From Peptostreptococcaceae bacterium (GTDB lineage Bacteria; Bacillota; Clostridia; Peptostreptococcales; Peptostreptococcaceae), in the NCBI GenBank assembly GCA_902363255.1, contig CABIZO010000001.1, positions 688,821 to 752,820 on the forward strand: a stretch of 64,000 nucleotides of DNA, written 5' to 3'. Positions within the stretch are counted from its first letter, which is position 1, and every line of letters starts with the position of its first letter. Position numbers and translations under genes: made by a program. Below the pieces are notes generated by a model, which saw only the letters and a program-made list of their open reading frames with translations, was not told where the DNA came from and did no database searches. Shown one piece after another: positions 42,617-51,733 of the stretch.

Positions 42617-44098
42617 ATGAAGGAAGAAAAGTTTAGATGTCATCCAAGTATTATTGCTGAAAAAACATGTGGGATTATTACGGCATTGTTTTTCATTTTT
42701 ATAACAAGTTTAGATGATGTGAAAGAGATGTCAATACAAGGTTTTAGTGGTAAAAATCTATTGATTGTTGGTGCTAGTGTAGGGGTTATAGCTTTTATTT
42801 TTATTTACAATATTGTAGTTTGGGCTAAAACTTTTATAACCATAGAAGAAAATACAATAATTATACAGAGAAATACGATTAACTCTAAAGTGAACACTTT
42901 TGGGATAAAAAATATATCTAATATCAACTTGGAGCAAAATATTTTTGAAAGAATAATAGGTACATATAAAATAAAAATTGATACAGACAGCTTATCTACT
43001 GCAAATTCTACAGATATAGAAATTATACTTTCTAAGGAACATGCTTATGATTTTAAAAATAAGATTTTAGCTCTTATGAATAATGAGAAAATAAAGAATT
43101 TAGAAGATGATGAAAATAATATAAATGTGAATGAAGTAGATAATAAAAACTATGAAGGTGATGAAAATATAGAGTACGATATAGTTTATTCTGTAAATGA
43201 TGTACTAAAGCATTGTTTTTATAATTTATCTTTATCTGCCTTTATATTTAATATAGCTATGATAGGTTTTGTAGCATTTGTTTCAATTAATTTGGATGGC
43301 GCGGAAGGATTTATTACAATGGCTTTAATAGTAATGACTTCTTGTATTTCCATACTAAAGTTTTTCCTTGGAGATTTATTTAAATACTATAATTTTTCAA
43401 TTAAACGTGAAAAAGATAAACTATATATAAGTTATGGATTGTTTAGGTTGAAAAAATTTACTGTACCAATAAATAGAATAAATGCTTTGAATATTAAGCA
43501 GTCTTCCATATCTAGAATATTTAAAAAATACCAAAGTGATATAGTTACAATTGGAGTAGGAGATAATGATACTGAAGGATCTCAAATTCTATTGTCTAGC
43601 AGCAAAAAGGATTTTATAAAAAATATGAAGATCTTACTTCCAGAGTTAAATTTAGAGGAACATTTAAATTTAGAAAGAGAGTCTAAAAATCATCATATAA
43701 TAAAAATTGTTGAAACTGTAATTAGCATGTCTACTCTTGGTTTAATTTTATATGTTATTTATACACTTGATAGAACAGTTCCATTAATAATATATTTAGC
43801 TGTATATTTATTTGTATTTGTAATTACGGTTTTATTTTATTATTTGTCATATATAACTCGTGGATTTTATCTAGGTGAGAATAATATGGCTGTATCATGG
43901 GGGATTTTTTCAAAAAAAATTAGCATTATTAAGTATAAAAAAATTCAGTATATTAATGTTCGAGAAACACCAATTAGTAGTATATTAGATTTATGTAGTG
44001 GTGAACTTCATATTTTGGCTGGTATTGGTAATGATATGAGAACTTTGGGTTACTATAATAGCAGTTTATTTGAAAAACTAAAAGAAAAGATATTGTAG
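42617..44098 (+). CDS. Bacterial PH-domain membrane protein, YdbT-like
   Basis: A 493-aa polytopic protein with three pairs of hydrophobic segments (near residues 15-75, 200-255 and 365-415), each followed by a bPH2 domain; the second and third read KKFTVPINRINALNIKQSSI and IKYKKIQYINVRETPISSI. Layout as in Bacillus YdbT. AAGGGG is 8 nt before the ATG at 42617. Forms a two-gene operon with the YdbS-like protein; function is probably in the envelope, molecular details unknown. Confidence 0.85.
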   Translation: MKEEKFRCHPSIIAEKTCGIITALFFIFITSLDDVKEMSIQGFSGKNLLIVGASVGVIAFIFIYNIVVWAKTFITIEENTIIIQRNTINSKVNTFGIKNISNINLEQNIFERIIGTYKIKIDTDSLSTANSTDIEIILSKEHAYDFKNKILALMNNEKIKNLEDDENNINVNEVDNKNYEGDENIEYDIVYSVNDVLKHCFYNLSLSAFIFNIAMIGFVAFVSINLDGAEGFITMALIVMTSCISILKFFLGDLFKYYNFSIKREKDKLYISYGLFRLKKFTVPINRINALNIKQSSISRIFKKYQSDIVTIGVGDNDTEGSQILLSSSKKDFIKNMKILLPELNLEEHLNLERESKNHHIIKIVETVISMSTLGLILYVIYTLDRTVPLIIYLAVYLFVFVITVLFYYLSYITRGFYLGENNMAVSWGIFSKKISIIKYKKIQYINVRETPISSILDLCSGELHILAGIGNDMRTLGYYNSSLFEKLKEKIL

Positions 44099-44138
44099 TT
44101 TTTTAATAAAAGATTTATAAATTAAATAATAAATACAA

Positions 44139-44181
44139 GATGGAGTTACCATAGAAAATTTTCTGCGGTAACTCCATTTTT
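44139..44181 (+). terminator. Terminator of the PH-domain operon
   Basis: Stem ATGGAGTTACC/GGTAACTCCAT, loop with AAAATTTT, then TTTTT. Confidence 0.85.
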
Positions 44182-44268
44182 AAGTGACGAAGGAACTTCA
44201 TTGGATATATGAAGTATTTAGATTACAAATCGATTAGACTAAGTAAATTTTTTATTTCTGTCACAAGT

Positions 44269-44296
44269 TTGTCAGAACTTGAAGATATTATATAAG
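44269..44296 (+). promoter_or_regulatory. Probable promoter of the ABC transporter operon
   Basis: TTGTCA, 16-bp spacer, TATAAG; about 110 nt of leader before the first gene. Confidence 0.4.
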
Positions 44297-44417
44297 TATA
44301 AAAATTATGGATGATTATAAATGCAACGAAGATATTTGAATTACCACATAGACAAATTATTTTAATAAGTTGTATTTATTTTCGTTTATCAAATAAAAAG
44401 AAAAGGTGGATGAAAAA

Positions 44418-45086
44418 ATGAGTATATTGAAAGCAGAAAATTTAGTTAAAATATATGGACAAGATGAAAATTTAGTGAGGGCATTAGATAATGTAAATGT
44501 TGAAATAAATGAAGGAGAGTTTGTTGCCATAGTAGGAACATCAGGAAGTGGAAAATCCACATTATTGAATATGCTTGGCGGGTTAGATAAATTAAGTAGT
44601 GGAGAAGTAATTATAAATAATAAAAAATTAAGTAACATGAGTGATGAGGAAATAACAATATTTAGAAGAAGAAATATAGGATTTATTTTTCAAAACTATA
44701 ATTTAGTGCCAATTTTAAATGTATATGAAAATATAGTTTTACCAATAGAGTTAGATGGTGTGAAAATTGATACACAGTATGTGGATTCTATAATAAGTAC
44801 TTTAGGTCTAAGTTCAAAACTTACAAATATGCCAAATAATTTATCTGGAGGTCAACAACAACGTGTTGCAATAGCAAGAGCTCTAGCAACAAAGCCAGCA
44901 ATAATTTTAGCTGATGAACCAACAGGAAATCTTGATAGTAAGACTAGTATGGATGTTATAGGACTGCTTAAAATGACTTCACAAAAATTCAATCAAACTA
45001 TGGTTATGATAACACACAATGAAGAAATAGCACAGCTTGCTGATAGAGTAATAAGAATAGAAGATGGTAAAGTAGTTAGTAAGTAA
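44418..45086 (+). CDS. ABC transporter ATP-binding protein (MacB/BceA-like)
   Basis: A 222-aa nucleotide-binding subunit: Walker A GTSGSGKST, Q-loop FIFQNYNLVP, signature LSGGQQQRVAIARAL, Walker B IILADEPTGNLD and H-loop MITHN. Sequence and length are those of the MacB/LolD/BceA group that power mechanotransmission-type FtsX permeases. AAGGTGG is 8 nt before the ATG at 44418. It precedes a large FtsX permease and a two-component system, the typical antimicrobial-peptide sensing and resistance arrangement. Confidence 0.92.
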   Translation: MSILKAENLVKIYGQDENLVRALDNVNVEINEGEFVAIVGTSGSGKSTLLNMLGGLDKLSSGEVIINNKKLSNMSDEEITIFRRRNIGFIFQNYNLVPILNVYENIVLPIELDGVKIDTQYVDSIISTLGLSSKLTNMPNNLSGGQQQRVAIARALATKPAIILADEPTGNLDSKTSMDVIGLLKMTSQKFNQTMVMITHNEEIAQLADRVIRIEDGKVVSK

Positions 45087-45098
45087 GGGGGAGTAGTC

Positions 45099-47615
45099 AT
45101 GAAGTTTGAAAATAACAATAAAAACATTATAAAAAGAATAACTAATTCCTCACTTAAATCAAATAAGGTCAGAAATATATTTGTAATCCTTGCTATAGTA
45201 CTTACTACTTTTATGATATCTTCTGTGTTTAGTATAGGAGTTAGTTTTATTAAAAACTATCAAACTATGAGTGTAAGGATGGAAGGCAGTACTTCTAATG
45301 TATTTTTACCAAATCCAAAAGAAGAACAGATAAAAGCCATAGAAAATTTGGGAATAAGTAATTCTATTGGTGAGGAAATTACAGTAGGTAAAATTACTTC
45401 AAAGGAAATAGAGAAAAATAAAGCTAAGATTTTTCTAAAGTATTATGATAAAGAAAACTGGGAAAAACAAATAATACCTGCACTAGGTGATGTAAAAGGT
45501 GATTATCCAATTAAAGCAAATGAAGTAATGATGTCTCAAAAAGCATTAGAATTATTGGGAAAGGAAAAAGCTAAAATTGGAGATTCCATAGAAGTTTCTT
45601 ATACAGACACTAAAGGAAATACAATAAAAAAAGATTTTATATTAAGTGGTACTTATAGAACTTATGGATTTATAGTTGATACAGGATATTTATTAGTATC
45701 ACAAAAATATATCAATAATAATAACTTAAATGTATCAGATCATGGAATGTTATCTTTAACTTTAAAAAATAATAAAAAAAGTGAAGCCCCAGATTTATTA
45801 AAAGAAAAAATTAAATTAAATAAAACGCAAAAATTCCAATATAATTTTGATTTAAATAGTGATTCACAGGAAGTAGCAATGATTTCTGCAGGAACTATAG
45901 GAATGATAGGATTATTTATAGTACTTAGTGGTTATTTATTAATATACAACATTATGTATATAGCTGTAACAAAGGATATACATTTCTATGGATTAATGAA
46001 AACTATAGGAACATCACCTAAGCAAATTAAAAAGATAGTTAGAGGTCAAGCTTTTAGATTATCTATAATAGGAATACCTATAGGCTTAATATTAGGAGGA
46101 GTTGTATCTTTTGCACTAGTACCTATGGCAATGAGTACCTTCTCATCAGGTGCTTATGCAAATGCTATGCCATCAAATATATCATTTAATCCAATAATAT
46201 TTATAGGAACAACTTTATTCTCATTACTTACTATTCATTTAAGTTGCAGAAAACCAGCTAAAATAGCAAGTAACATATCACCTACAGAGGCTCTTAGATA
46301 TAGTGGAACAAAAGTGAAAAAGCAAAAGAAAGATAGAAATAGTACTAAGGGTGGAAAGCTTTATAAAATGGCTTGGTACAATGTATTTAGAGATAAAAAA
46401 CGTGCTATATTAGTGTTCTTGTCTTTATTTATGGGAGTTATGACATACTTAAGTGTTAATACATTTTTAGATAGTATGAGCATAGAAAATTATATTGATA
46501 CATATATGAACAATGATTTTGAAATACAAAATATAGAGACTATAGAAGGAAAAATAGATGATAAATTTATTAAAGAAATAAGTAACATAGATGGAGTAAA
46601 GACTATAAGCAATTTTAAAGTATCGAATATACAAATGGATATGAATGAAAAAATAATATTACCTGCATTAGAAAGTGGATATGAGAGATTTGGTGAAGGT
46701 GAAGAAGCTCTACAAAGTTTCTTAGATAGTATAAAGAAAGATCCATCTACTTTATCGCCTTTAATAATAGGAGTAGACGATTTATCTATAGAAAAGTTTA
46801 ATGATAAAAATAAGGAAAAAATAGATGTGAAAGGTTTCAAATCAGGTAAATTAGCTTTAATAGACAATTTCTATTATTCAGAAGAAGATAAAAATCTTAA
46901 AGAAGATAATATTACACTAAGAGGAAAGAATAATAATTCTATAACATTTAAAGGAAAAACATTTACAAATGAATCTCATCTGTTACCAGATGGTCCGGGA
47001 AGTTTATTAGGAGTACCCACTATTTATATCAGTTCATCTCAGTTAGAGGAATTAGATAAAAATGCTGTTGGTTATATGCTACACATTAATGTAGATAAAA
47101 AATATGATGAAGCTATAAATTCAAAACTAAGCAAAATCACAGAATCAAGAGGTTTATTTATAGAATCTAAGACTGAAAAAACAAAGGAGTTTAATAATAG
47201 CTCTATAGTAATGAATACAATAGGTGGAGGAATGTCTATTATATTAATATTAATAGGATTGTTAAACTTTATTAATGTAATGATAACAGGAATTAACGTA
47301 AGGTTAAAAGAGCTTGCAGTAATGGAAAGTATAGGAATGACTAAGAAACAAATCAAGAAAATGTTAACTTTTGAAGGTTTATATTATGGCGGAATTACTA
47401 CTTTAGTTATATCAACTTTAGGTATGGGAATTGTATATTTCATAGGAGAGATGACGAAGAGAATTGCTGATTATGCAGAATTTGTATTCCCAGCAGTACC
47501 GCTTTTAAGTTTAATATCACTAATATTTATAGTTTGCTTAATAACTCCAAGTGTAGTTTATAAATATTCAACTAAAAAAACAGTAACGGAACGATTAAGA
47601 GAAATAGAAAAATAG
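45099..47615 (+). CDS. FtsX-family ABC transporter permease
   Basis: An 838-aa permease with an N-terminal segment (about 22-45), an extracytoplasmic domain of about 210 residues, an FtsX core of three segments (about 265-385), then a second copy: segment near 445, extracytoplasmic domain, and a C-terminal FtsX core (about 705-825). The double-FtsX layout, partner ATPase and adjacent two-component system suggest a peptide or lantibiotic detoxification pump, or an envelope-remodelling machine. Longer than BceB (about 650 aa), so not a strict BceB. GGGGGAG is 6 nt from the ATG. Confidence 0.88.
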   Translation: MKFENNNKNIIKRITNSSLKSNKVRNIFVILAIVLTTFMISSVFSIGVSFIKNYQTMSVRMEGSTSNVFLPNPKEEQIKAIENLGISNSIGEEITVGKITSKEIEKNKAKIFLKYYDKENWEKQIIPALGDVKGDYPIKANEVMMSQKALELLGKEKAKIGDSIEVSYTDTKGNTIKKDFILSGTYRTYGFIVDTGYLLVSQKYINNNNLNVSDHGMLSLTLKNNKKSEAPDLLKEKIKLNKTQKFQYNFDLNSDSQEVAMISAGTIGMIGLFIVLSGYLLIYNIMYIAVTKDIHFYGLMKTIGTSPKQIKKIVRGQAFRLSIIGIPIGLILGGVVSFALVPMAMSTFSSGAYANAMPSNISFNPIIFIGTTLFSLLTIHLSCRKPAKIASNISPTEALRYSGTKVKKQKKDRNSTKGGKLYKMAWYNVFRDKKRAILVFLSLFMGVMTYLSVNTFLDSMSIENYIDTYMNNDFEIQNIETIEGKIDDKFIKEISNIDGVKTISNFKVSNIQMDMNEKIILPALESGYERFGEGEEALQSFLDSIKKDPSTLSPLIIGVDDLSIEKFNDKNKEKIDVKGFKSGKLALIDNFYYSEEDKNLKEDNITLRGKNNNSITFKGKTFTNESHLLPDGPGSLLGVPTIYISSSQLEELDKNAVGYMLHINVDKKYDEAINSKLSKITESRGLFIESKTEKTKEFNNSSIVMNTIGGGMSIILILIGLLNFINVMITGINVRLKELAVMESIGMTKKQIKKMLTFEGLYYGGITTLVISTLGMGIVYFIGEMTKRIADYAEFVFPAVPLLSLISLIFIVCLITPSVVYKYSTKKTVTERLREIEK

Positions 47616-47662
47616 TATTGGTTTTATATATGAATTGATAATATAAATAAAATAAATTATGT

Positions 47663-47693
47663 ATAGTGGTAGATTTAAAAAATCTACCACTAT
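47663..47693 (+). repeat. Hairpin between the permease and response-regulator genes
   Basis: Perfect 14-bp inverted repeat ATAGTGGTAGATTT/AAATCTACCACTAT with a 3-nt loop but no T tract. It could be a weak terminator, an mRNA processing or stability element, or an operator for the downstream regulator. Confidence 0.6.
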
Positions 47694-47746
47694 TGTTATA
47701 ATTAGATAAGACATTATAAAAATAAGACATATACAGGAGGGGTACA

Positions 47747-48421
47747 ATGAAAAATATTTTAATTGTTGAAGATGATAAAACTTTAAATAAGGGAGTTAGT
47801 TTTTTTCTAAATAAAGAAGGTTATAACGTTATTAGTGCATACACAAAGGAAGAAGGAAAAATTGCTATTTTACAAAATCAAATAGACTTCATGTTACTAG
47901 ATGTAAATTTGCCAGATGGAAGTGGTCTAGACTTTTGCAAAGAAATAAATGATAAAATGAATTTTCCTGTAGTATTCTTTACTGCAAATGATACAGAAGA
48001 AGATATGATAAAAGGGTTTGAATGTGGATGTGATGACTATATAGCAAAACCATTTTCAATAGATGTTTTAAAATTAAAAATAAATGCAATCCTGAAAAGA
48101 AAGGGTGGAGAAAGTAAAAATATTTTCAAATATAAAGATTTGAATATAGATTTTGATAGTAGAAAAGTTTATAAAAGAGAAGAAGAAATATATCTAACTG
48201 TAACGGAATATAAACTTTTAGAATTATTGTGCAAAAATAAGGGAAGAGCAATGACAAAAGAAATATTATTAGATAAGTTATGGGACAATAATGGAAATTA
48301 TGTAGATGAAAATACTTTATCTGTTAATATAAGAAGACTTCGTAAAAAAATTGAAGATGATTCTAAAAATCCAGAGTATATAATAACTCTGTTTGGAATT
48401 GGATATATTTTAGGAGAGTAA
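47747..48421 (+). CDS. OmpR-family response regulator
   Basis: A 224-aa response regulator. Receiver: acidic pair D9-D10, phospho-acceptor D52 in LLDVNLPDG, conserved Thr and Lys (FFTANDTEED; YIAKPFS). C-terminal winged helix: LTVTEYKLLELLCKNKGRAM and VNIRRLRKKIED. GGAGGGG precedes the ATG. Its gene is followed after 2 nt by a short-loop histidine kinase and probably controls the upstream ABC transporter, as in Bce systems. Confidence 0.93.
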   Translation: MKNILIVEDDKTLNKGVSFFLNKEGYNVISAYTKEEGKIAILQNQIDFMLLDVNLPDGSGLDFCKEINDKMNFPVVFFTANDTEEDMIKGFECGCDDYIAKPFSIDVLKLKINAILKRKGGESKNIFKYKDLNIDFDSRKVYKREEEIYLTVTEYKLLELLCKNKGRAMTKEILLDKLWDNNGNYVDENTLSVNIRRLRKKIEDDSKNPEYIITLFGIGYILGE

Positions 48422-48423
48422 AA

Positions 48424-49470
48424 ATGAATAATGAGTTTAGTAAAAAGAGTAATATTTTTAAAATTTTACTTATTATTTTATGTATAATTTTTAATATATT
48501 TATAATTTTTAAAACAAAGGACATAGAAATAATATGCATAACCCTGGTATTTTCATTGGTTGTAGTAATTGGATTTTTCATTTATGATAAAATGTTTCAA
48601 GATTCTATAACAGAGATGCTTGTAAAATTATCTGACATGATATCTATCATAAGTGATTTAAGGGAAAAAGAAGTTTTTTCTATGATAGATGACTCCATGT
48701 TTTCAAAACTGCAACACCAAACTTTAAAACTAACAAAAGTATTGCAGTCACAAAATATAAAAATTGAAAAAGATAAAAATGAAATAAAATCATTGATTTC
48801 TGATATTGCTCATCAGTTAAAAACGCCTTTAGCAAATATGAAAATGTACAGTGAGTTTCTACAAGATGAAAATTTAACAAAAGAAGAAAGAGAAGAGTTT
48901 AATGAAATAATTCTTTTATCCTTAGATAAACTTTGTTTTTTGGTAGAGAGTATGATAAAAATGTCTCGACTAGAAAGTTCAGTCATTAGTATTAAACCTA
49001 CCTTAGGAGATTTAAATGATACGATTATTTTAGCTATTACTCAGCTTTATAAAAAAGCAAGTATTAAAAATATCCATATTGATTTTGAAGAAAAGGATAA
49101 AGTCATTATTTATCATGATAAAAAATGGACTTGTGAAGCTATATTTAACATAATAGAAAATGCTATAAAGTATTCAGAATCAAACACCACTATAAATATA
49201 GTTATTGAAAGATACGAAATTTTTACAAGAATAGACATTAAAGATGAAGGACCAGGAATATTAGAAGAGGAAATGGCTAAAATATTTTCTAGATTTTATA
49301 GAGGTAAAAATGTATCAGAAGAAGATGGGGTTGGTATAGGTCTTTATTTAAGTAGAGAGATTATTGCAAAACAAAATGGATATATAAAAGTATCATCAAA
49401 AGGAAAAGGAAGTACTTTTTCTGTATTTATACCAAATGATTATATAGTAGAAAAATCAGATGAAAATTAA
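48424..49470 (+). CDS. Intramembrane-sensing-type histidine kinase
   Basis: A 348-aa kinase with two N-terminal membrane segments (about 12-29 and 36-54) joined by a loop of a few residues, so no extracellular sensor domain; such kinases sense through an ABC permease. H130 in ISDIAHQLKTPLANM is the phosphorylation site. The ATPase domain has NIIENAIKYS (N box), DEGPGI (G1) and GVGIGLYLSREI (G2). Its last codons lie in one arm of the terminator shared with the convergent DUF2812 gene. Confidence 0.92.
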   Translation: MNNEFSKKSNIFKILLIILCIIFNIFIIFKTKDIEIICITLVFSLVVVIGFFIYDKMFQDSITEMLVKLSDMISIISDLREKEVFSMIDDSMFSKLQHQTLKLTKVLQSQNIKIEKDKNEIKSLISDIAHQLKTPLANMKMYSEFLQDENLTKEEREEFNEIILLSLDKLCFLVESMIKMSRLESSVISIKPTLGDLNDTIILAITQLYKKASIKNIHIDFEEKDKVIIYHDKKWTCEAIFNIIENAIKYSESNTTINIVIERYEIFTRIDIKDEGPGILEEEMAKIFSRFYRGKNVSEEDGVGIGLYLSREIIAKQNGYIKVSSKGKGSTFSVFIPNDYIVEKSDEN

Positions 49471-49498
49471 TTTTAAATTAGGATTCATCTGATTTTTT
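49451..49498. terminator. Bidirectional terminator inside two convergent gene ends
   Basis: Stem AAAAATCAGATGAA with TTCATCTGATTTTT, with A and T runs on both sides. The arms code the last residues of the kinase (EKSDEN) and of the DUF2812 protein (KKSDES). Confidence 0.8.
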
Positions 49499-50005
49499 TA
49501 ATTTATTATATGTCATAAAAGTAGGTATATTAACTGCTAAAACTATGATAGCTATTAATATTAATAATAAAGCAAAAGTTTCATCTATTGATCCTTCGGG
49601 AGAAGATATAATATTTAAAATTGCAAATAAAAGTAAAGTTAAGACAATAGAAAACCTAAATCTTAGTATTTTTTTAAAGTAGAAGACTTTAGACTGTACA
49701 TTGGAAAATAAGCTAAACTTACCTAACTTTCTGTTTCTTCTAAAAAACACCCAGTTTCTAGAGTGACATACATATTCAACATTCCACTCATCTTCCAAAT
49801 AATTGAGGAAGTCCTCTTGATTAGGAGAGGAAGGCAGATTTTCAAGCAATTCAATAATATAATAATATTCACCTGGTTTACATTTTTCAAAATTAAATCT
49901 ACAGAAATTAAAATCTTTTAAAGCGTATCCTTTTAAACACATTTGATTTATCCAATCTTCTTTTTTTTCGTATTCACCAAGTGCAAAAAATTTATAAATA
50001 ATCAT
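49478..50005 (-). CDS. DUF2812 membrane protein
   Basis: A 175-aa protein of the DUF2812 family: N-terminal soluble domain (YKFFALGEYEKKEDWINQMC, then YYYIIELLEN) and two C-terminal membrane segments (about 117-133 and 141-163). DUF2812 proteins are usually encoded beside PadR regulators; none is seen here. GGAGG is 6 nt from the ATG. Function unknown. Confidence 0.8.
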   Translation of the reverse strand: MIIYKFFALGEYEKKEDWINQMCLKGYALKDFNFCRFNFEKCKPGEYYYIIELLENLPSSPNQEDFLNYLEDEWNVEYVCHSRNWVFFRRNRKLGKFSLFSNVQSKVFYFKKILRFRFSIVLTLLLFAILNIISSPEGSIDETFALLLILIAIIVLAVNIPTFMTYNKLKKSDES

Positions 50006-50216
50006 AATAATCCTCCGACTTCCTTTAGAAATACTTCAAATTTATTATATTTTTATTAGTTTTATTTATATAATAAGTATAGAACCATATTTTATATATG
50101 TTAAGTATAAATAATTTAATTTATTAAATAATATAAAGACTTTTAAGATGTAATGATTTAAAATTGTAATATAGTTTTTAGAGGATGGAATTTATAAACT
50201 AAGTGAGGGGATAATT

Positions 50217-50597
50217 ATGATTTGTAAAAAATGTGGCACATTGATTAAACATAATGAAGAGTACTGTAGAAAGTGTGGTGCTTTAGTAATTACTTTTAAA
50301 CAAGTTGAGAATAAAAACTTAAAATATATTTGTGTTGAAAATAATATAAGAGAAAAATGGCAGAAGTTTATAAATAAAATTAGTAATAAAGATGCAAAAT
50401 CTCATAAAGTTGAAAACATAAATAAAAATAGCTTAAATATTAATGACTTAGGAGATTTAGTAAATAAATATAATAAGGTAGTAAAAAATGAAAATAAACA
50501 TATAAAAGAAAAACAGTTTAAAAGAGAAGAAATTAAAACTACAAAGGATTTTCCAGAGTCGATTACGGATATCATTCAAGAACTTTTTAAATTATAA
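50217..50597 (+). CDS. Zinc-ribbon protein
   Basis: A 126-aa protein with an N-terminal zinc ribbon (CKKCGTLIKHNEEYCRKCG), followed by a Lys/Asn-rich low-complexity region with no membrane segment. Many such ribbons sit in front of membrane domains; here the protein ends after about 100 polar residues. GAGGGG is 7-8 nt from the ATG. Function unknown. Confidence 0.75.
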   Translation: MICKKCGTLIKHNEEYCRKCGALVITFKQVENKNLKYICVENNIREKWQKFINKISNKDAKSHKVENINKNSLNINDLGDLVNKYNKVVKNENKHIKEKQFKREEIKTTKDFPESITDIIQELFKL

Positions 50598-50672
50598 AAT
50601 AAAAACTTAAAATTTTCCTCATAATAATATTCTGGTAATGATTTAATTTATAAAAATAGAGAATAATAAACT

Positions 50673-50706
50673 AAAAGTATTGATAAGATAATCAATACTT
50701 TTTTGT
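50673..50706 (+). terminator. Terminator after the zinc-ribbon gene
   Basis: 12-bp stem AAAAGTATTGAT/ATCAATACTTTT and T tract. The rest of the 564-bp gap to 51161 is AT-rich and holds the promoter listed next but no ORF. Confidence 0.8.
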
Positions 50707-50984
50707 ATTTATGAAATTATTTAATTATAAAAAGGACAAGATTTTACAATAAATTTAGTGTGTATTAATATAATGAAAATTAAAAAGATTAAATTTATAT
50801 TAAATGAATTTATTCTTAATATTAGTATATTTTATTAATAAAAATCATATTTAATAATCAAACAGTTATACATACTAAACTTTAAAATAATTAATATAAA
50901 CAATTGTAAGGATTAAAAGAATAAATATAAGTTATTTACACGTTTTTCAAGTTTTATAAAAAAACAAAAAAATCAAAAAAACTA

Positions 50985-51013
50985 TTGAAATATAAGTTGG
51001 AATTTTATATAAT
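50985..51013 (+). promoter_or_regulatory. Probable promoter of the polyamine operon
   Basis: TTGAAA, 17-bp spacer, TATAAT: near-consensus sigma-A. The predicted leader is about 140 nt. Confidence 0.6.
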
Positions 51014-51161
51014 AGCTATTGTTGTTTAGAAATTATAAACTTAATGTTTACATATAATAACGTAAAAAATTAAAAATCAAGTAGAATATACTAAACTAAA
51101 AATTTACTAATAATAAAAACAAAAATCGACAAAGGATTTTGAATAAAAGGGAGGTGTTGCT

Positions 51162-51701
51162 ATGGATATAGGTGGAAAAATAAAACGTATGAGAATAGAA
51201 AAGCAGCTGACCCAGGAAGAACTGGCGAATAGGTGTGAATTATCAAAAGGATTTATATCTCAACTAGAAAATAATTTAACTTCACCTTCTATTGCAACCT
51301 TAATAGATATATTAGATATCTTAGGAACAAATTTAAGAGAATTTTTCAATGAAATAAGCGATGAAAAAATCACCTTTACAAAGGATGATATGTTTGAAAC
51401 AGAAGATGAGGATTTAAAATATACACTAAAATGGTTAGTTCCAAATTCGCAAAAAAATGATATGGAACCTATAATAATAACTTTACAACCAGGTGGACAA
51501 TATAAAGAAGATAAGCCTCATGAAGGTGAAGAATTTGGATATGTTTTAGCAGGTTCAATTTTCCTTCATTTGGGAGATAAGAAAAGTAAGGTGAGAAAAG
51601 GCGAGAGTTTTTACTTTAAACCTAGAGCCAATCATTATATTTCAAACGCAGGTAAAAAAGAAGCAAGGGTGGTTTGGGTAAGTTCACCACCAATGTTTTA
51701 A
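51162..51701 (+). CDS. XRE-cupin transcription regulator of the polyamine operon
   Basis: A 179-aa PuuR-like regulator: N-terminal HTH (LTQEELANRCELSKGFISQL) and C-terminal cupin (KPHEGEEFGYVLAGSIFLHL, then FKPRANHYISN). First gene of the potABCD operon (32-nt gap), a common clostridial arrangement; polyamine level is the likely signal. GGGAGGTG precedes the ATG. Confidence 0.9.
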   Translation: MDIGGKIKRMRIEKQLTQEELANRCELSKGFISQLENNLTSPSIATLIDILDILGTNLREFFNEISDEKITFTKDDMFETEDEDLKYTLKWLVPNSQKNDMEPIIITLQPGGQYKEDKPHEGEEFGYVLAGSIFLHLGDKKSKVRKGESFYFKPRANHYISNAGKKEARVVWVSSPPMF

Positions 51702-51733
51702 GCGAAATGATAGAATAAAAGAGGTGTTTACAT

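Noticed and set aside
50598..51161. Hidden gene in the 564-bp gap before the polyamine operon
   Set aside because: All frames are broken by frequent stops and no ribosome site is seen; only a terminator and a promoter are supported.
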